A DNA stretch of 64,000 bases, from the NCBI GenBank assembly GCA_022496805.1, contig CM040088.1, positions 1,860,001-1,924,000 of the forward strand, written 5' to 3'. The notes under the pieces were generated by a model. The model did no database searches. It saw nothing but the letters and a program-made list of their open reading frames with translations, and had not been told where the DNA came from. The stretch is from Pohlia nutans (taxonomy: Eukaryota > Streptophyta > Bryopsida > Bryales > Mniaceae). Positions 1 to 12,501 of the stretch are shown here, piece by piece. Within the stretch, counting starts at the first letter, position 1. Each line of letters starts with the position of its first letter. Both the position numbers and the translations under genes were made by a program.

Positions 1-2
1 CA

Positions 3-80
3 ATGACCCTGGATGAAGGCAACCTGCCAATTATGGAGAAGGGTGACTTCATGAACTGCACTATTATGTTATGTTGTTGA
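3..80 (+). CDS. possible 3' end of an upstream gene (partial)
   Basis: An open frame runs from the window edge to a TGA at 78-80, about 25 codons, with a balanced codon composition unlike the T-rich sequence that follows. It could be the last exon of a gene lying mainly outside the window. It is too short to recognise and could be chance. Confidence 0.2.
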   Translation: MTLDEGNLPIMEKGDFMNCTIMLCC

Positions 81-598
81 ATGAAAGTTTTGTGATTTTT
101 TTTTTCCTTATCCAACCCCCAACTAATAAGTTACCCCTTCGTTCAGTCGGGTAAGTACTTGGTTGGGGTAACTCACCAAGTATGATTCTAAGTTACAAGG
201 GAATGAAGGATCTGCCGGTTAACATGGGGTTCGTGTGATTATACGGAACTCACTGTGTCAGATCCACAATGGCAGTTCCATCAGCTGCTGCATTGCTCTC
301 ACTTCTCTTCTTTTGCAAGGACTTTGGATTCCTCCTTCCTGGCTCCGTCACTTAACCTTAGGGTTTGCTTGCTGTCTCTCTCTCTCTGCTTCTTCTTCAG
401 TCGTCTTCTTGCTCTGCCCTTCTCTGCCACCACTAAGTTATGTCTGCGCTGCTTCAACCCGCCGGGCATGGAGTCTTCTACGCGGTGTTAATACGGGGGC
501 GGCATTGACAGCCATCGCTTCGCATGGGCAGGTTTAGGAAAGAGTGCTGGATTGCATTTGCTATTGAAGCTTAATTAATTCGTTTTGGAGCCGAAGCC
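81..598 (+). other. intergenic region and probable 5' leader of TON2
   Basis: A T-rich spacer (about 90-180) is followed by pyrimidine-rich sequence (about 290-430, many TCTC and CTTCTTC runs), typical of plant 5' leaders. Short open frames here match nothing I recognise. No convincing TATA box was seen. Confidence 0.4.
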
Positions 599-3500
599 AT
601 GGAAGCCAGCAGCGAGGGCGTCCTCAAGGAGCCCGTTGAGCAGAAGGCTCCCACACGCCCTTCGTCCATGCTCTGGGTCGAGCAGCTCCGCAAGTATGTT
701 GGATCAGGCGAAGGGCTCGGCTCTGAGGCTGCCACAGGTTGGAAGCGATGATCATTGTTTGCATTGCTTGTGTTCCGTACACGACTCATCTTTTTACTAG
801 AATATATTTTTTTAACATTAATTTTTTAATGAGGACACTCGATTCTTGTCACTAAAAAGTATTCTCGTAGAAAACAATGCGATAGTGCGTCTCGCAGTAA
901 TTGAAATAAACGGTGCAGTTCGGCATTCTCTTACATTTCCATCGGTCTCTGAAGAAATCGGATCGGAGTTTGCTTTGATTGGAGTTTTGACGAGGGAATG
1001 TGACAGTAAAGAGAGATCATAGACGAGGATTTGGTTTCGGCGGAGGGATCATCGCATTTTCTGGGTAGTGACTACATATCCCTGTTGCTTGTTTGTAGAG
1101 ATGGAGACGAAGAAAATTCTGCTAGAGGCTTACAAAGAACGTCAGCAGAAAGCAGCTGCTGCGGGGGCTATTCCCAGTTTCTACAGAAAGGCATGATGAC
1201 TATTTTTTATTTTTTTTGAAATTCTTTGGTGGTAGTACAGGCTGTTGAATGTGCATATGAAATTACTGCTCGTGACAGTATGTTTTTGCGGTGAATATCA
1301 ATTTATTTCATTGCTTATTCGTTTTGGTGATCAACAGAAGCCCTCGGAAAATTCTGCCGGTACGAAGGTGCAACGTCTTGCGAAGTTCCGTTTTCTGAAG
1401 GTATAATGTGACCAAGTTTCAATGCATCATTTTTCTGCTGTACTGTACATGGGGAGGAAATGATATTCTGTACTATAGTAGTTGCGATTGAAGCGAATGT
1501 CTTAATGTCGCAGTAGGGAGATTAATCATGATTGTTTCAATAGGGAGAACCTTGATAGAGATACGAAGTTAGAAACAGTCTTCGAGTCATCGTTGGTTAT
1601 TGTCTACCTTGTGGACTAACCTGCTTGTAATTGTGGAATTGTAGAAACAAGCGGAGGTGCTGTTGAATGCTGACGATTTAGATACCATGTGGGTCTTGCT
1701 GCGTGAGAATTGCAGCATTGACGAGGCTAGTGGTACAGAGAAGGTTAGATTGACCTCATGTTTTACTCGACTGTTTGATTTATTATATACTAATGTTTGA
1801 TGTTAGACGACTTTTATGTCACACATAAGGTCGTAGTCGAGATTGTTTACTGCTTTCTAACAATAAATCTGAGGTGCAGATGAATTATGAAGACTTCTGT
1901 CACATTGCCACTCTCTGCACAGAGCAAATTGGACCAAAGTGCAGGAAATTCTTCTCAGCTTGTAATTTCCTGAAGTTTGAGAAAGATGATTTTGGACGCA
2001 TTGCAATCCTTCCGTTTTACCTCTATGTCATGCGTACAGTAAGTTCATAATGATCTTACTGATCTGTCTTTTATCTTGATATATTACCGGTGATGTACCT
2101 TATACCTAAAAGTATACAGGAAGATTGTATATTGTATGTTGCTGTTCCTCATTCAGTCTTTGTTTTTGCTTGTTAAGGCGTGATACTGATATTATTTTTA
2201 CTATGCACATGATCATCACACTAGATTCCCGTGATAGTTTCTCTCTTTTCCTAACGAGTAGGAATCTACTTTGAATGAGATTATAGCTGTAATCATAATC
2301 TTATCAAATATTACTTTTTCTTTAAACCCAAGAAGTGAGCCTGCCAACTTTATATTTTATGTAATCTTAGGCCTGTTATTTTCTTCATTGTGCAGGTTTC
2401 ATTGACCCAAGCTCGAATTGATATGAGTGAATTGGACGAGGATGGTGATGGTTTTCTTCAGCCTCAGGTCACACATATTGCTGTCTATTACTGTGAACTA
2501 AGTTCCATCTAGCTATTCTCTGAATTTTTCTTGAGTGATGTTAATGGCCGTGTGTTATGTTGAAGCAATGTAAATAGTGAGTGGGAAACAGAAAGAATTG
2601 GGTACAACCTTCTGTGCAAGTCCATGTTTTCCGTCATATGCTTTGCAATGAAAACATAGATGAAGCTTGCCTCAGTGATGCAGTGTTGTTGGCCTATGTT
2701 TGGCTGGGCTTTCTTTACCTGGCACTAAGACTAGTATTAGGTGGCTCGTGGTTGTGGCTTGCGGTTGTCAAGGGTTCCACAGTAAGGGCATATCAAATTG
2801 ACCTGTGTACTGATTCTAGAAGGAAATGATATTGTATTTCTCCTTCAATTTATGGCTGAAGTTGACAAGAAACTACCGTAAAACTATGTTAATTTGGCAT
2901 ATAGAATAAGTAAGCCTCTACTGCAGAGTCTTAAACCTACAGTGTGTCAGTGATTATTGATTACTGGAGATCTCGATGTTTGTGGATTGTAGGAAATGGA
3001 GGCTTACATACGAGGCCTTATCCCAAATCTGGCTCAACTACGCAACATCCCTCCTCCTTTTCTGTCCATGTACAGTAGAATCGCTGCTAGGAAATTCTAC
3101 TTCTTCTGTGATCCATTACGACGAGGTTTGTTCTCTCCACTAGTTCTGTCTCTGTCCCTGTCCCTGTCCCTGGATGATGGAATCTTTAGCAAGTGTGTCT
3201 AGTTGATGACTCACATGTTGGAGACATGGTTGGGCAACCACTCCTATGGACTCTCTTACGCAGCCCTATACTTTTTACTTTTGGGGTAGCTAATTTGTAG
3301 GAATCGCAAGTGTTCAAATCTGAACAGAAAAGTGCATTGCACAGGTAAATTATGCATCAAGAAGGTCTTACTCAGCAATTGTCTAGCAGAGCTCATGGAG
3401 CTCCACCAGGTGTTTCTTCTTTGTCTGATCAAAACCTGTATTTTCATGACATCTGGACATTACACCAACAAGTTCTTACTGAACTGATGGTGGGTGCGTT

Positions 3501-5623
3501 GTGTTTGCACCCATTTATTTTGTGGTTTGGATAGAGTTTTTTTTCTTATTTGCCAGCTTAACCTGGTTATACCTTATTTGTTAGTTGCATTAATCTGTTT
3601 GTGTTCTGGTTCTTCAGTTTGTGCGCATTCTGTAAACTTAAAAAGTAGGCACGTGATGTGACTGTCTTTGAGATTGTTTATATGGTGCTCATAATGTGGA
3701 TGGTGGGAAGTATTTTAGGAAACAGAGGAGGAAGGTGGGGAACCCGAGCCTGCTGATAACTGGTTTTCTCTTAGCAGTGCCCAACGCATATGTGGTATTC
3801 ACTTTATTCTCTTGCTCTTAATGGTTTGTTGAAGTGTTTTAGTTGTCATGAAAAGTGTATGTCTTTAGGTGATTGATTGTATTTACATGGTCATGTTGTT
3901 GTCAGAAGTGTATTTGTGACTGTATTTGCTGTCTATTGACGTCTTGGAAATCTTTTCTTATCATTTTCATAATTTTGGCGGGAATTCTCTAATGTTAAAT
4001 CATTTGATGCAGATACATTTCTGGGATTGGATAAGGATATGAATGGCACCCTGAGTAAGGAAGAATTGCAAGCATATGCTGATGGCACCTTGACTGAAAT
4101 CTTCATTGAGCGGGGTATGTTTAATCGCTGCAAATCCTCTTATAGCTCGTTTGTTATATCAAAGCGCTATCCTAAATTTGCTGCAATACATATAGCTGAA
4201 GAATACATGCAATGTTGTACATGAGTTTGCGTACCAGAACACACTCTAGAGTACACTGGTGTTACTTCATACCAGATTGCTTCTTAATGTACTTCGCCAA
4301 TTATCAGCAACAGGAGGCTCTCAACCCCAAGCCAGTTCTCTTTGTATATGCACGTAAAAACTGACAGTACCATGTTCATATTCATTCTGATGCACTGTAA
4401 AGAATTAACTTGTCCGGCCATATCGTTTGTATTTTTGCAGTATTTGATGAACACGTGAGAAGGGGTGGTCGAGGCAGCGGGGGTAAAGCTCGAGAAATGG
4501 ACTTTGAAAGTTTTCTAGACTTTGTGTTGGCCCTGGAGAATCGAGAGACTCCAGAAGGTTTGACATATTTGTTCAAGTGTTTGGATCTTCAGAACCGGGG
4601 CTTTCTAACAACAGTAGACGTTCACACTCTTTTCAGGTCTGTGCTTACTAACCAACCCACACGAGATGTAAATAGGTCATTTAAAGCACTTTACGCCTTG
4701 AATACTTTTTTTATATCTTTTTGGCATTAGCTGGAGTGGAAGTAGGAATATATGCATATGGAAGAAAAGAAGAGTGGCAACTTTCGAGTCATGTTGGCTA
4801 CTCGATACTCTCTTCCTACAAAATTACAGCCACTGGAAATTTCCTGCCTGCATTCATTGAGTTCAAGTTTGCAAGCCTCATTATTTCCAGACATTCCAAA
4901 GGTTCGATTTTAGGTTAGGGAATTAAATTTTTCCTTTTGGAGCCTAGTTCAGTTTCAGAACTTATGACTAGTTAGCCTTCAGAAATGGAGTGTGGTACAA
5001 GTAAACGTCTAAGTCTGTCGCTTCACATTTTGAGGCCCAAGCTGAATGCTTTCCTACTTAATCCTTGAAGGACCGAGAAGCCCATATTTGGTCTCATATT
5101 TTGCTTAACTGTTTTGAGTTCATTTAGGGAATCTTATTTGTTCCAAAAATTATTTCTCACAACCAACACGTGCAATGTTCTTCACTCAGTCTAGTGATAT
5201 AAAATTAGTCTTTAATTAGAATATACTTTCCACAATATGATTAATGAAAATGTTCATTTTAAAACCAAGAATCCTTGGTCCTGAAAGGGTTAAGTGATTG
5301 GTCAACTCAGAATTATAGATTGCTTTGATAACAACTAATTGATTTCCACAAATATCTGCTGGCTGTCATGCAGAGACGTTCACCAGAAGTGGATTGAAGG
5401 TGGAAATTATGATCTGTGCATTGAGGATGTAAGGGATGAAATCTGGGACATGGTCAAGCCTGCTGATCCCCTGAGGATAACTTTAGCTGACTTATTGGCT
5501 TGTCGCCAAGGAGGCACCATAGCCAGTATGCTTACAGATGTGCGTGGATTCTGGGCACACGATAATCGGGAAAACCTTCTTCAAGATGAGGAAGAAACGG
5601 CTGAAGTTCTAGAGGAAGAGTAA
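599..5623 (+). CDS. TON2: PP2A regulatory subunit B'' of the TONNEAU2/FASS type
   Basis: Spliced gene of 12 exons: 599-737, 1099-1190, 1338-1400, 1645-1743, 1880-2038, 2396-2467, 2993-3125, 3345-3409, 3719-3794, 4013-4114, 4441-4636, 5374-5623. The joined frame encodes 481 aa, against about 480 for Arabidopsis TON2. It follows that protein throughout, including LNADDL, CTEQIGPKCR, FYLYVMRTVSLTQARIDMSE, IEGGNYDLCIEDVRDEIWDM and RGFWAHDNRENLL. Two EF-hand loops are visible: residues 198-209 (DEDGDGFLQPQE, canonical) and 306-317 (DKDMNGTLSKEE). The C-terminus is acidic. In the known family this subunit targets PP2A to the TTP complex, which organises cortical microtubules and the preprophase band or division plane. 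All introns are GT-AG except intron 2 (1191-1337), which begins with GC. Intron 11 holds a small TTAA-bounded repeat. The start at 599 is the only ATG ahead of the conserved SSMLWV segment in frame. Confidence 0.95.
5058..5293. mobile_element. TTAA-bounded element Q-5 in TON2 intron 11
   Basis: The left end reads TTAATCCTTGAAGGACC; the right end, reverse-complemented, reads TTAACCCTTTCAGGACC. These are imperfect terminal inverted repeats related to the Q family at 40808 and 42471. It is 236 bp with no coding capacity and lies entirely inside the intron, so splicing should remove it. Confidence 0.6.
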
Positions 5624-6595
5624 GGATATCGAGCCGACTTCTTCCTGTAGGTAGGGTCTTTCATTGTCAATAGAAAACGTTGCTGCAGTCAACAAGAGCC
5701 TGGCCTACGGTCATTGCCAACATCCGCTACGAATACCCGCGTGCAGTTGTGGGACAAGTGAGCATCAATGCTGAAGATCTGTTTGCAACCTCCCATGAAT
5801 TCAAGGTGATTTCAGCACATAAACTTGGGTGTAGAGTTTGGTAGTATTCTTGCACTGTAGGCTGTGCGTTAGCTATCAGATGAACTTTGTACTACAGATA
5901 TGTCGTCACCATCATCTTAGGCATCTAGAAACGTCGCTCTTCTGTACAATTACAACCTCTGCTGGGTCATTGTGAAGACCCAAGTCAGTGAGAACATCAT
6001 CGCCCGCTGCATCTTTACAGCTACATACCATGTTCGGTAAAAGTCTCTGGAAGTATTCTTTTATGTGATCTGGTTGACAATGGCAGGGACTTGACATTAC
6101 TGTTTATAGCAGCATTGCTGACAAATATAGGTCGTCTGCTTGCTCGATCTGTCCTATTCACCAGCAAAGTTCGATGTTCTTTGTTGTTGGCAATCCTTCT
6201 GTGATTGCATTCATTTGATAGGGGTTATTAAACGTCTTCACCAGGTCAGGATTATGTCTTCCTATGCTTTAGGATTAGGAAAAAGTAAGGGTTGTGAGGA
6301 ACAATCTTGATTATCTATAATACCTTTGGACAATCCACAATATAATTTGAGGTGAGTATGGTGTCTAACCAACCTCCAATTTTGTTTTACTAAGATTTAG
6401 AATATTCATGGGATTTGCAAGAAGGGATGTCAAACCTTCTGGAATGATTTTGGCAAGTGATTGAATTTTTTTTTGAAACTAGATTATATTTTCACCAACA
6501 AATGCTTGTTTTGCTGTTCAAGTTTGATAATGACTACTAGGGTTTGTATTTTCTTTGGTAATTGTCCTATAGTTTATGTTTGAAGTACATGATGA
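5624..6595 (+). other. TON2 3' flank
   Basis: The first 200 bp or so keep a moderate GC content and may be 3' UTR. The rest is AT-rich sequence with no gene I can support. The small minus-strand open frame at 5912-6097 shows no recognisable motif. Confidence 0.35.
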
Positions 6596-6880
6596 CGTCC
6601 AATATATGGACGTGCCAGCGTCCATATATTGGACGACGAACAGATTAAAGCTATTTGATTTCCATCCAAAGTGGACAGTTTTCATCCACCAATTATTTTT
6701 TTGGGTTCTTGTGTAAGTTGACTATCCTTTGTACGGTGTGGATCTTCAAAATAGGTTATCATGTTTTTTGGAAAAATATCACAATTGGTTAATGTCAAGT
6801 TTCATTCTTAGTTCAAAAAGTGAGTCCTTAGACATGATTTTCCAAAATAAGTAGAATCAAATAATGGAAACCATACCATC
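6596..6880 (+). mobile_element. P-type TTAA element fragment with doubled palindrome
   Basis: Two 17-bp palindromes, CGTCCA-N5-TGGACG, sit at 6596-6612 and 6619-6635. The following sequence (to about 6880) resembles 62335-62590, including the shared stretch GATTTTCCAAAATAAGTAG. The TTAACCCC end is missing, and the right side is cut by element A-1, so this is a broken copy. Confidence 0.55.
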
Positions 6881-7685
6881 TTTAGTGCTCAGGTAACCAC
6901 TAAGTGGTCACTAAATCATTAGAAAATGAAATGCTGGAAAATCTGAGAACCATCTCAGTTCGGTGTCTGAAGTCCGGTGTCTGAAGTTCAGATGTGTAAC
7001 TTTTGATTTTGCAGATGATGCAAAAAGAAACTTTGGAATCTGACTTTCTTAGCTATCCAAGTACCTATGTACAAAACACCAAAATACCTCAAAATGCAGC
7101 AAATACTTACAAATCCAACACACGTACTATGTGGTATTTCTTGTGTTTGGGAGTTTGTTTTGTTGTAATTTTTTTTGGATTGTGTTCTCTTGTTCATGTT
7201 CCATAGTGTATGTAGTCCGATCTGGATCAATGTACCAACTCCTTTTTTATTTGAACGTATAAATTTTATCCTAAACCGTACATGGATAAGTCACTCTCAC
7301 TTATAAAATTCACAATAATTAAGTATGAGTCCGTTCTTGACATGAAAGATTGCAATGGAAAGGTGTTGGCACAGGTCATTGCTGAACATCTTCACTTTCA
7401 TTTTTGAAAATTTAATCCAAATTCTATTTAACCTTGAAGTCACACACCCTCCAAAATCTCATTTTTGAGTGTTCATTATATAGTTCAAAGACATACTATA
7501 ATCTTCCAATCCAACGGTCCAATCTTACCAAGATTTAATTGACACATGTTTCATTAAGCTATGCTTACATTCATACGGTTGGATACTATTAATGGTATCT
7601 CTAATTTTGACAGCAAGAGTTTTAAGAAAACATCACCCAAAAAAGTGTGGTTTCTCCAAAACCACTCTGGGCACTAAAGGGTTAA
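6881..7685 (+). mobile_element. TTAA element A-1 (about 0.8 kb, 5' clipped)
   Basis: First of three copies of family A (others 18608-19415 and, inverted, 51862-52663). It shares long internal blocks with them, such as the region around 7130-7330. The right end is ACTAAAGGGTTAA at 7673-7685. The left end starts inside the terminal repeat (TTTAGTGCTC), so the outer TTAACCC has been lost. No long open frame, hence non-autonomous. Confidence 0.75.
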
Positions 7686-7963
7686 AGTCACCTTGATTTT
7701 GAAGAATCTACCATGAATTTGCTTTAATATACTCTTATTTGTTCACTCCAAATAGTTAAAAGATATAGAAGAGCTTGGTGGTCTATCATTATTAAGTGTG
7801 CCCAAACTCAGTGGCCTTCATATTCATATGAAAACTTTTTTGGCACACTTAATAATAATAGACCACCAAGCTCTTCCATACCTTTTAACTATTTGGAGTG
7901 AACAAATATGAGAATATCAAAGCAAAATTCATGGTAGATTCTTCAAAATCAAGGTGACTTTAA
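7682..7963. mobile_element. fold-back MITE bounded by TTAA
   Basis: The arms, about 7686-7805 and 7840-7959, are near-perfect inverted copies (AGTCACCTTGATTTTGAAG at the left, its complement at the right) around a loop of about 35 bp. TTAA flanks both ends (7682-7685 and 7960-7963), and the left TTAA is also the right TTAA of A-1. A transcript would fold into a very long hairpin. Its superfamily is not certain, because it lacks the CCCC end. Confidence 0.75.
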
Positions 7964-7975
7964 GAATAACTCTAA

Positions 7976-8943
7976 GAGTTATCCGTAAAGTAACTCAAAA
8001 GTGGGTGAGTAAACTTTAAGTTTGAGTGCACAATATGTCAAAAATAATTCAAAAAAAGGTCGTATGTCAAACACTAAAAAAATTGTGAATATAGAGTTTG
8101 AAAGCACCAAACACGGTGCTCAAAAACTTATATACATCAGTTTCTTGTTGGTTCTCCAAAAATTCGTTGGCTCTCTCAAAAACAAATATCAAAAACAATA
8201 TTCATTTTTGGTAGTGCTGCAAATCAATCTTGAGATAGGGAAGGATCATTATCATTGGCCATTATTTGAGTACCGAAATCAGAACATGTGATCTGACCCC
8301 CAAAATATTAGGAAACCAAGTCTATGTTCTCTTTGAGTGTAACCAAAATCAAATCAAATAGTGAACTCAACACCCTCCAATTTCAATTTTAGACATGAGC
8401 TCCAAGTTGTCAGAGCCAACTAATCAAACCACTCACCTAATTATATCTCAAGTTTGCCACATGCCTTGCCATTATCTCAAATTGGATGTGGGCCATCGCC
8501 TCCAAGCCTTGATTCTCTGTGAACTCACCTTAATCTTAGTTCTGCCTCCTTTGTGATGGAAAAACTAGTTCACACTCCTTTCTATTTTGGATTCTTTGGA
8601 AACCATGCCAGTTTGCTTGGATGCCTTAGATACGGGTAAGACTCACCTCACCTAACATGTACTCTCTTCTTTTCGGTTAACTCTATTATGGTGCAGGTGT
8701 TGTAGAAATATTATGCACCTCATACGAGGTGCTTTCAACTTCCACATCTTCTGTATCATAGAAGGCCCGACATCCCCTAACTCGCATCACGTGTTAGCCT
8801 CACACTTGCTTCTCAGCTTGACAACCTCATCACTAACACATTCACCCGTTCTTTTTCCCTTGGAAAATTCTCCCAATACTTTTCGTTTCTCCAAATTTTA
8901 GTAAAATTGAGGCTCAATTCGCCTATTAATTTACGGATAACTC
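7976..8943. mobile_element. repeat U-1 with GAGTTATCCGTAAA termini
   Basis: The left end GAGTTATCCGTAAA (7976) and the right end TTTACGGATAACTC (ending 8943) are exact inverted repeats of 14 bp. Similar termini occur at 44417-44792 and 54376-54730. This copy is 968 bp; its open frame of 89 codons has no recognised domain. The duplication is unclear: TAA on the left, TAT on the right. Confidence 0.6.
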
Positions 8944-11130
8944 TATAGATTGCAAGATATTAGCATTTGAAGTGAAAAAGAACATTATTTTTGCACCTTG
9001 CTAAACTAAATCAACAGACTTTGAATCTTGTTAATTTTTTTGCATTATGGAAAACAACGGTTAATTAATTAACTTGGTAAATTGAGTTGAGAATCTGAGA
9101 ATTTAAAAAAAATAAAAATTGAGTTCACTTTCATCCTTTAAGAATTGTTAAGTAGAAGTAGGTACAAGATGAAAGGAAGAACTAAATCATTCATAGTTCT
9201 ACCATGGAATTGAAACATGTCAATTCTAATGGTGAGAATGACATAGACAACAATTTAAATCCTACGCATAATTTTTTTGGGGGGAAAAATGTAAAATTTG
9301 AGTTAAAAAATGAAACCTATTTAAAATAGAAGAAGTTATAATTGCTGCAAAACAAGACTTTTCATAAGTTTCACATCACTTATCCAAATGGAATGAACAA
9401 AAGTTTCCCATTTACATATAAACATAACCGCCTATGGAAAATAATTCTTAAAATTTATTATTTAGAATTTTTATGTATTTTTGTATGTCTACCCAATGTT
9501 GACAAAATTGTGCTCAGGATGGCATAAATTTTGCTCTCAAGCACTGATTGAAAAAAATTATATTTCTATCAAACTTGTCTATTCTTGAAGTTCAAAAATA
9601 ATTTCAAAAAATTATATTAAAATTTGACATCATAGGTACTTACCTGAACTTTCGATTGTCTTCTAAACAGACAATGGTCCTTTAGAGGTTAAATGCCAAT
9701 TTTTCTTCTAAAGAGTGTGGTAAGGCTTTTATAGACACACATCCAAACATATGTGTGCTAATAACATAATTCTAAATGTGTATCGTAATTAATCACAAAA
9801 TTTATGATTTTTAACATGGACTATGGTGTTTTTATCGGTTTTATGTATTTTATGATACTTTTATCAGTTTTGTTATTTTATGCTTTCATGCTCACCAATA
9901 TTCTTCTTTTAATTGTATAACTAGAAGTTGTAGGCAAATTTATAAATCATTATGTGGAAACTTGTGTACCTTCAATGTTTACACCTCCTCAGACTTGTCA
10001 ACTGTATCAAAAACGTTTATGTTGGTCTAAAAATGTTTGGCTTGATTACAAAATAAAACAAAACAAAACAATAGATATATGTTTTAATGTATAGATTGTA
10101 TTTGTAAATAGTTAAATCAACCAATAGGTATGCATCAAACTTTAAAGGAATTCAATATTGTTCTTGTATTGACTTGCTATAGTTCTTGATTTTAATAACA
10201 GTATGTAAAAGAATGTCAAAATTGTGACTTTGAAGTTATCAAAAGCTTTGAAAACTAGGATGTGTTTACATGTCAAGTTTTGGTTGTGCTTTGCCAAATT
10301 AACCTCTAAAGTTCTTTGAGTGCATTTGGTCAAAAATTGCTTTCAATTTTTTTTTTTAAATGCTAATTTTTTTTGCCTTGTTAAATTTTTGATATTACTT
10401 ACCATATGATCCTTTAGTTAACTTGTTGAAGCATATCCTTTTAAAAATTTCAAAATGAAAAGTTTCACTATTTGCAAGATCTAAATGCTTGAACTTTAAA
10501 ACCAAACTTTCTTCAGTCCTTTACTCCTTTACAAATGTGAAGTTTCATTTTTCAAACTTTTCAAACTTTTAAAGAGAAAATATGTGTTTCACAACTTGTG
10601 ACTCTTATATCATATTGGAAAATTGAATTGCAAATTTATGATAGAAAATTTCAAAAAAAAGAAGAAAAAAGGTTAATTTTCATTCTTTAAACATCATTAT
10701 GTGGAAGTGAGTACAAGATGGGAAAAAGTAAATTTTTAATAAAAAATAATATGGAATTAAAGCATCCTAATTCAAACAAAAAAAATTGTTGCAATATTTA
10801 GGCCCTATAGAATTTTTCTTTTAAAATAGTAAAAATCAAGTTAAAATTGTTCCTCATATGTTATTTATTATGGGAGATGCTTTGGCTGCTTGCAAAACAA
10901 AAGTCCTTATATTTTTTACTTCGCCAATAATTATGGAATGAATCAAATAATTTCTTACATAAATATAAACCTATTCTATACAAGGATTTTTTTTTTAATT
11001 CCTTAAAATAAAAATTAAATTATTTTGGTTGCTCACAGAGCACAAAAATCACTTCAAATCACTATAAATTTTGCAATACTTATCAGGATCTCATGAAACA
11101 AAGGTATCCAAGTAAACTTCTCATAGCCTA
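8944..11130. other. AT-rich non-coding DNA with decayed repeat ends
   Basis: No gene is supported. Two decayed Q-like ends are visible: GGTCCTTTAGAGGTTAA ending at 9692 and TTAACCTCTAAAG starting at 10299. I could not pair them with partners. The rest is AT-rich sequence with poly-A and poly-T tracts. Confidence 0.4.
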
Positions 11131-11133
11131 TAA

Positions 11134-11769
11134 GAGCATGCGTACCCTTCTCCCTCAATTCACTCCTTGACCACTATCATTACATCCAAGATTTTGTGAC
11201 ACAAGCTATCGTCCCTACATCCTTGAACCACTATGTATTCCTCTATATATTCCGTGAAGCAATCACAATCACTAGACATGAGTAACCATTATTTTCCATC
11301 AATTTAGGATATTGAGCCTTATTTATAGAGGGACGTATTCAGGCGTCTCTATATCGTGCTCATATTCAGTCTCTCTTACCCTCTCTGAATATACATGCTA
11401 AATTTCATTCACATTTCAGATCATGAGAGAATTCAATAGTAGGGTGGATATGCCCTAAGAACATCCGTAACCTACCACTGAAAGTAGGAGATAATTCTCC
11501 AAAAACTGGATGAAAAGTGCTTGTATTTGATGTTGAAAATTTAGAGCATGTAAGAAAGCCATGGAATAGGAGCATGATATAGTGATATCTGTACATTTCT
11601 TTCTATAGCTAATTTAAAGAAGGGCTCAATATACTAGATTGATGGACAAATAATGATTACCCATGTATAGTGATTGGTTCACGTACTATATAGAGGGACA
11701 CATCGTGGTTCAGGGGTGTGACAACTATAGTGTGTGACACTAAATTTAGAGAGAAAGATGCAAATGCTT
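11134..11769. mobile_element. fold-back element L-1
   Basis: The left arm (about 11190-11325) and the right arm (about 11618-11745) are imperfect inverted copies, for example CTATCGTCC...ACCACTATGT against its complement near 11700. The ends read GAGCATGCGTACCC and, inverted, AAGCATTTGCATC, flanked by TAA at 11131-11133 and 11770-11772. A TAA duplication and GAGCA terminus suggest a decayed PIF/Harbinger-type MITE. A second, partial copy lies at 21380-21735. Confidence 0.6.
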
Positions 11770-12501
11770 TAAGAGCCCGTTCCCATGTGCAACCCAACCC
11801 AAATTGTAGTAGATACGGACGCATTTCAATAAACGGTCGCATTAAGGTATAGTTACCTTAACCCCTAACCATCCCGGCGTCCATATTTTGGATGTTTTCT
11901 GGGATACTTTCACTTTTGAAGAGCTGTAACTTTTGCATGTAGTGTTTGATTTCAATGAATTTAAAAAAAAAAAAAAAAAAAAAAAACCTCACATAATGTC
12001 TAATTTGAGTGGTAAAGATTTCAAATCAATCCGAGATGTTAGTATTGAATTTTTGGGAATCATTTGAAAGTAGGGGTCTTTTTTTTTGGAGAGTTTAATT
12101 TTGTGCATTTTGATGGCTGCAAGTTTGGGGCTTGTATCTCCTTCATCTAATGTCTATTTTCAATAAAACTTGTTGGGTTGAATTCCCCTTGAAGTCTAGT
12201 TATCATGGTAAAATTTTCATGTCAATCCGTGTTGTTCTGAATGTTTGGCAGTCATTTTAGTGCACGGGTCTATTTTGGACATTTTTTGCTTTTTGGGTCA
12301 AGTGGGTCACTTTTTATGCTACTTTTTGACATTGCAAGGCCATTTTAGGGCACATCAAATTTTTCATGAGATTTTTTAGGTACCAATGTGTTTGTATGAT
12401 GATTTTGAACCACTTTATTGTTCAAAGTTTTTCCATTTGAGTATTTTTTGAAAACGAATTTCACCTCTAATGTGTTGCTAGGAAAATTTTAGCATCCTTT
12501 T

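Noticed and set aside
571..789. Minus-strand open frame overlapping the start of TON2
   Set aside because: It is the shadow of TON2 exon 1, whose plus-strand frame matches the known protein.
11858..11870. TTAACCCCTAA as an interstitial telomere repeat
   Set aside because: The plant telomere unit is CCCTAAA in tandem. Here the motif occurs once per element end, never in tandem, and always with its inverted partner at the other end.
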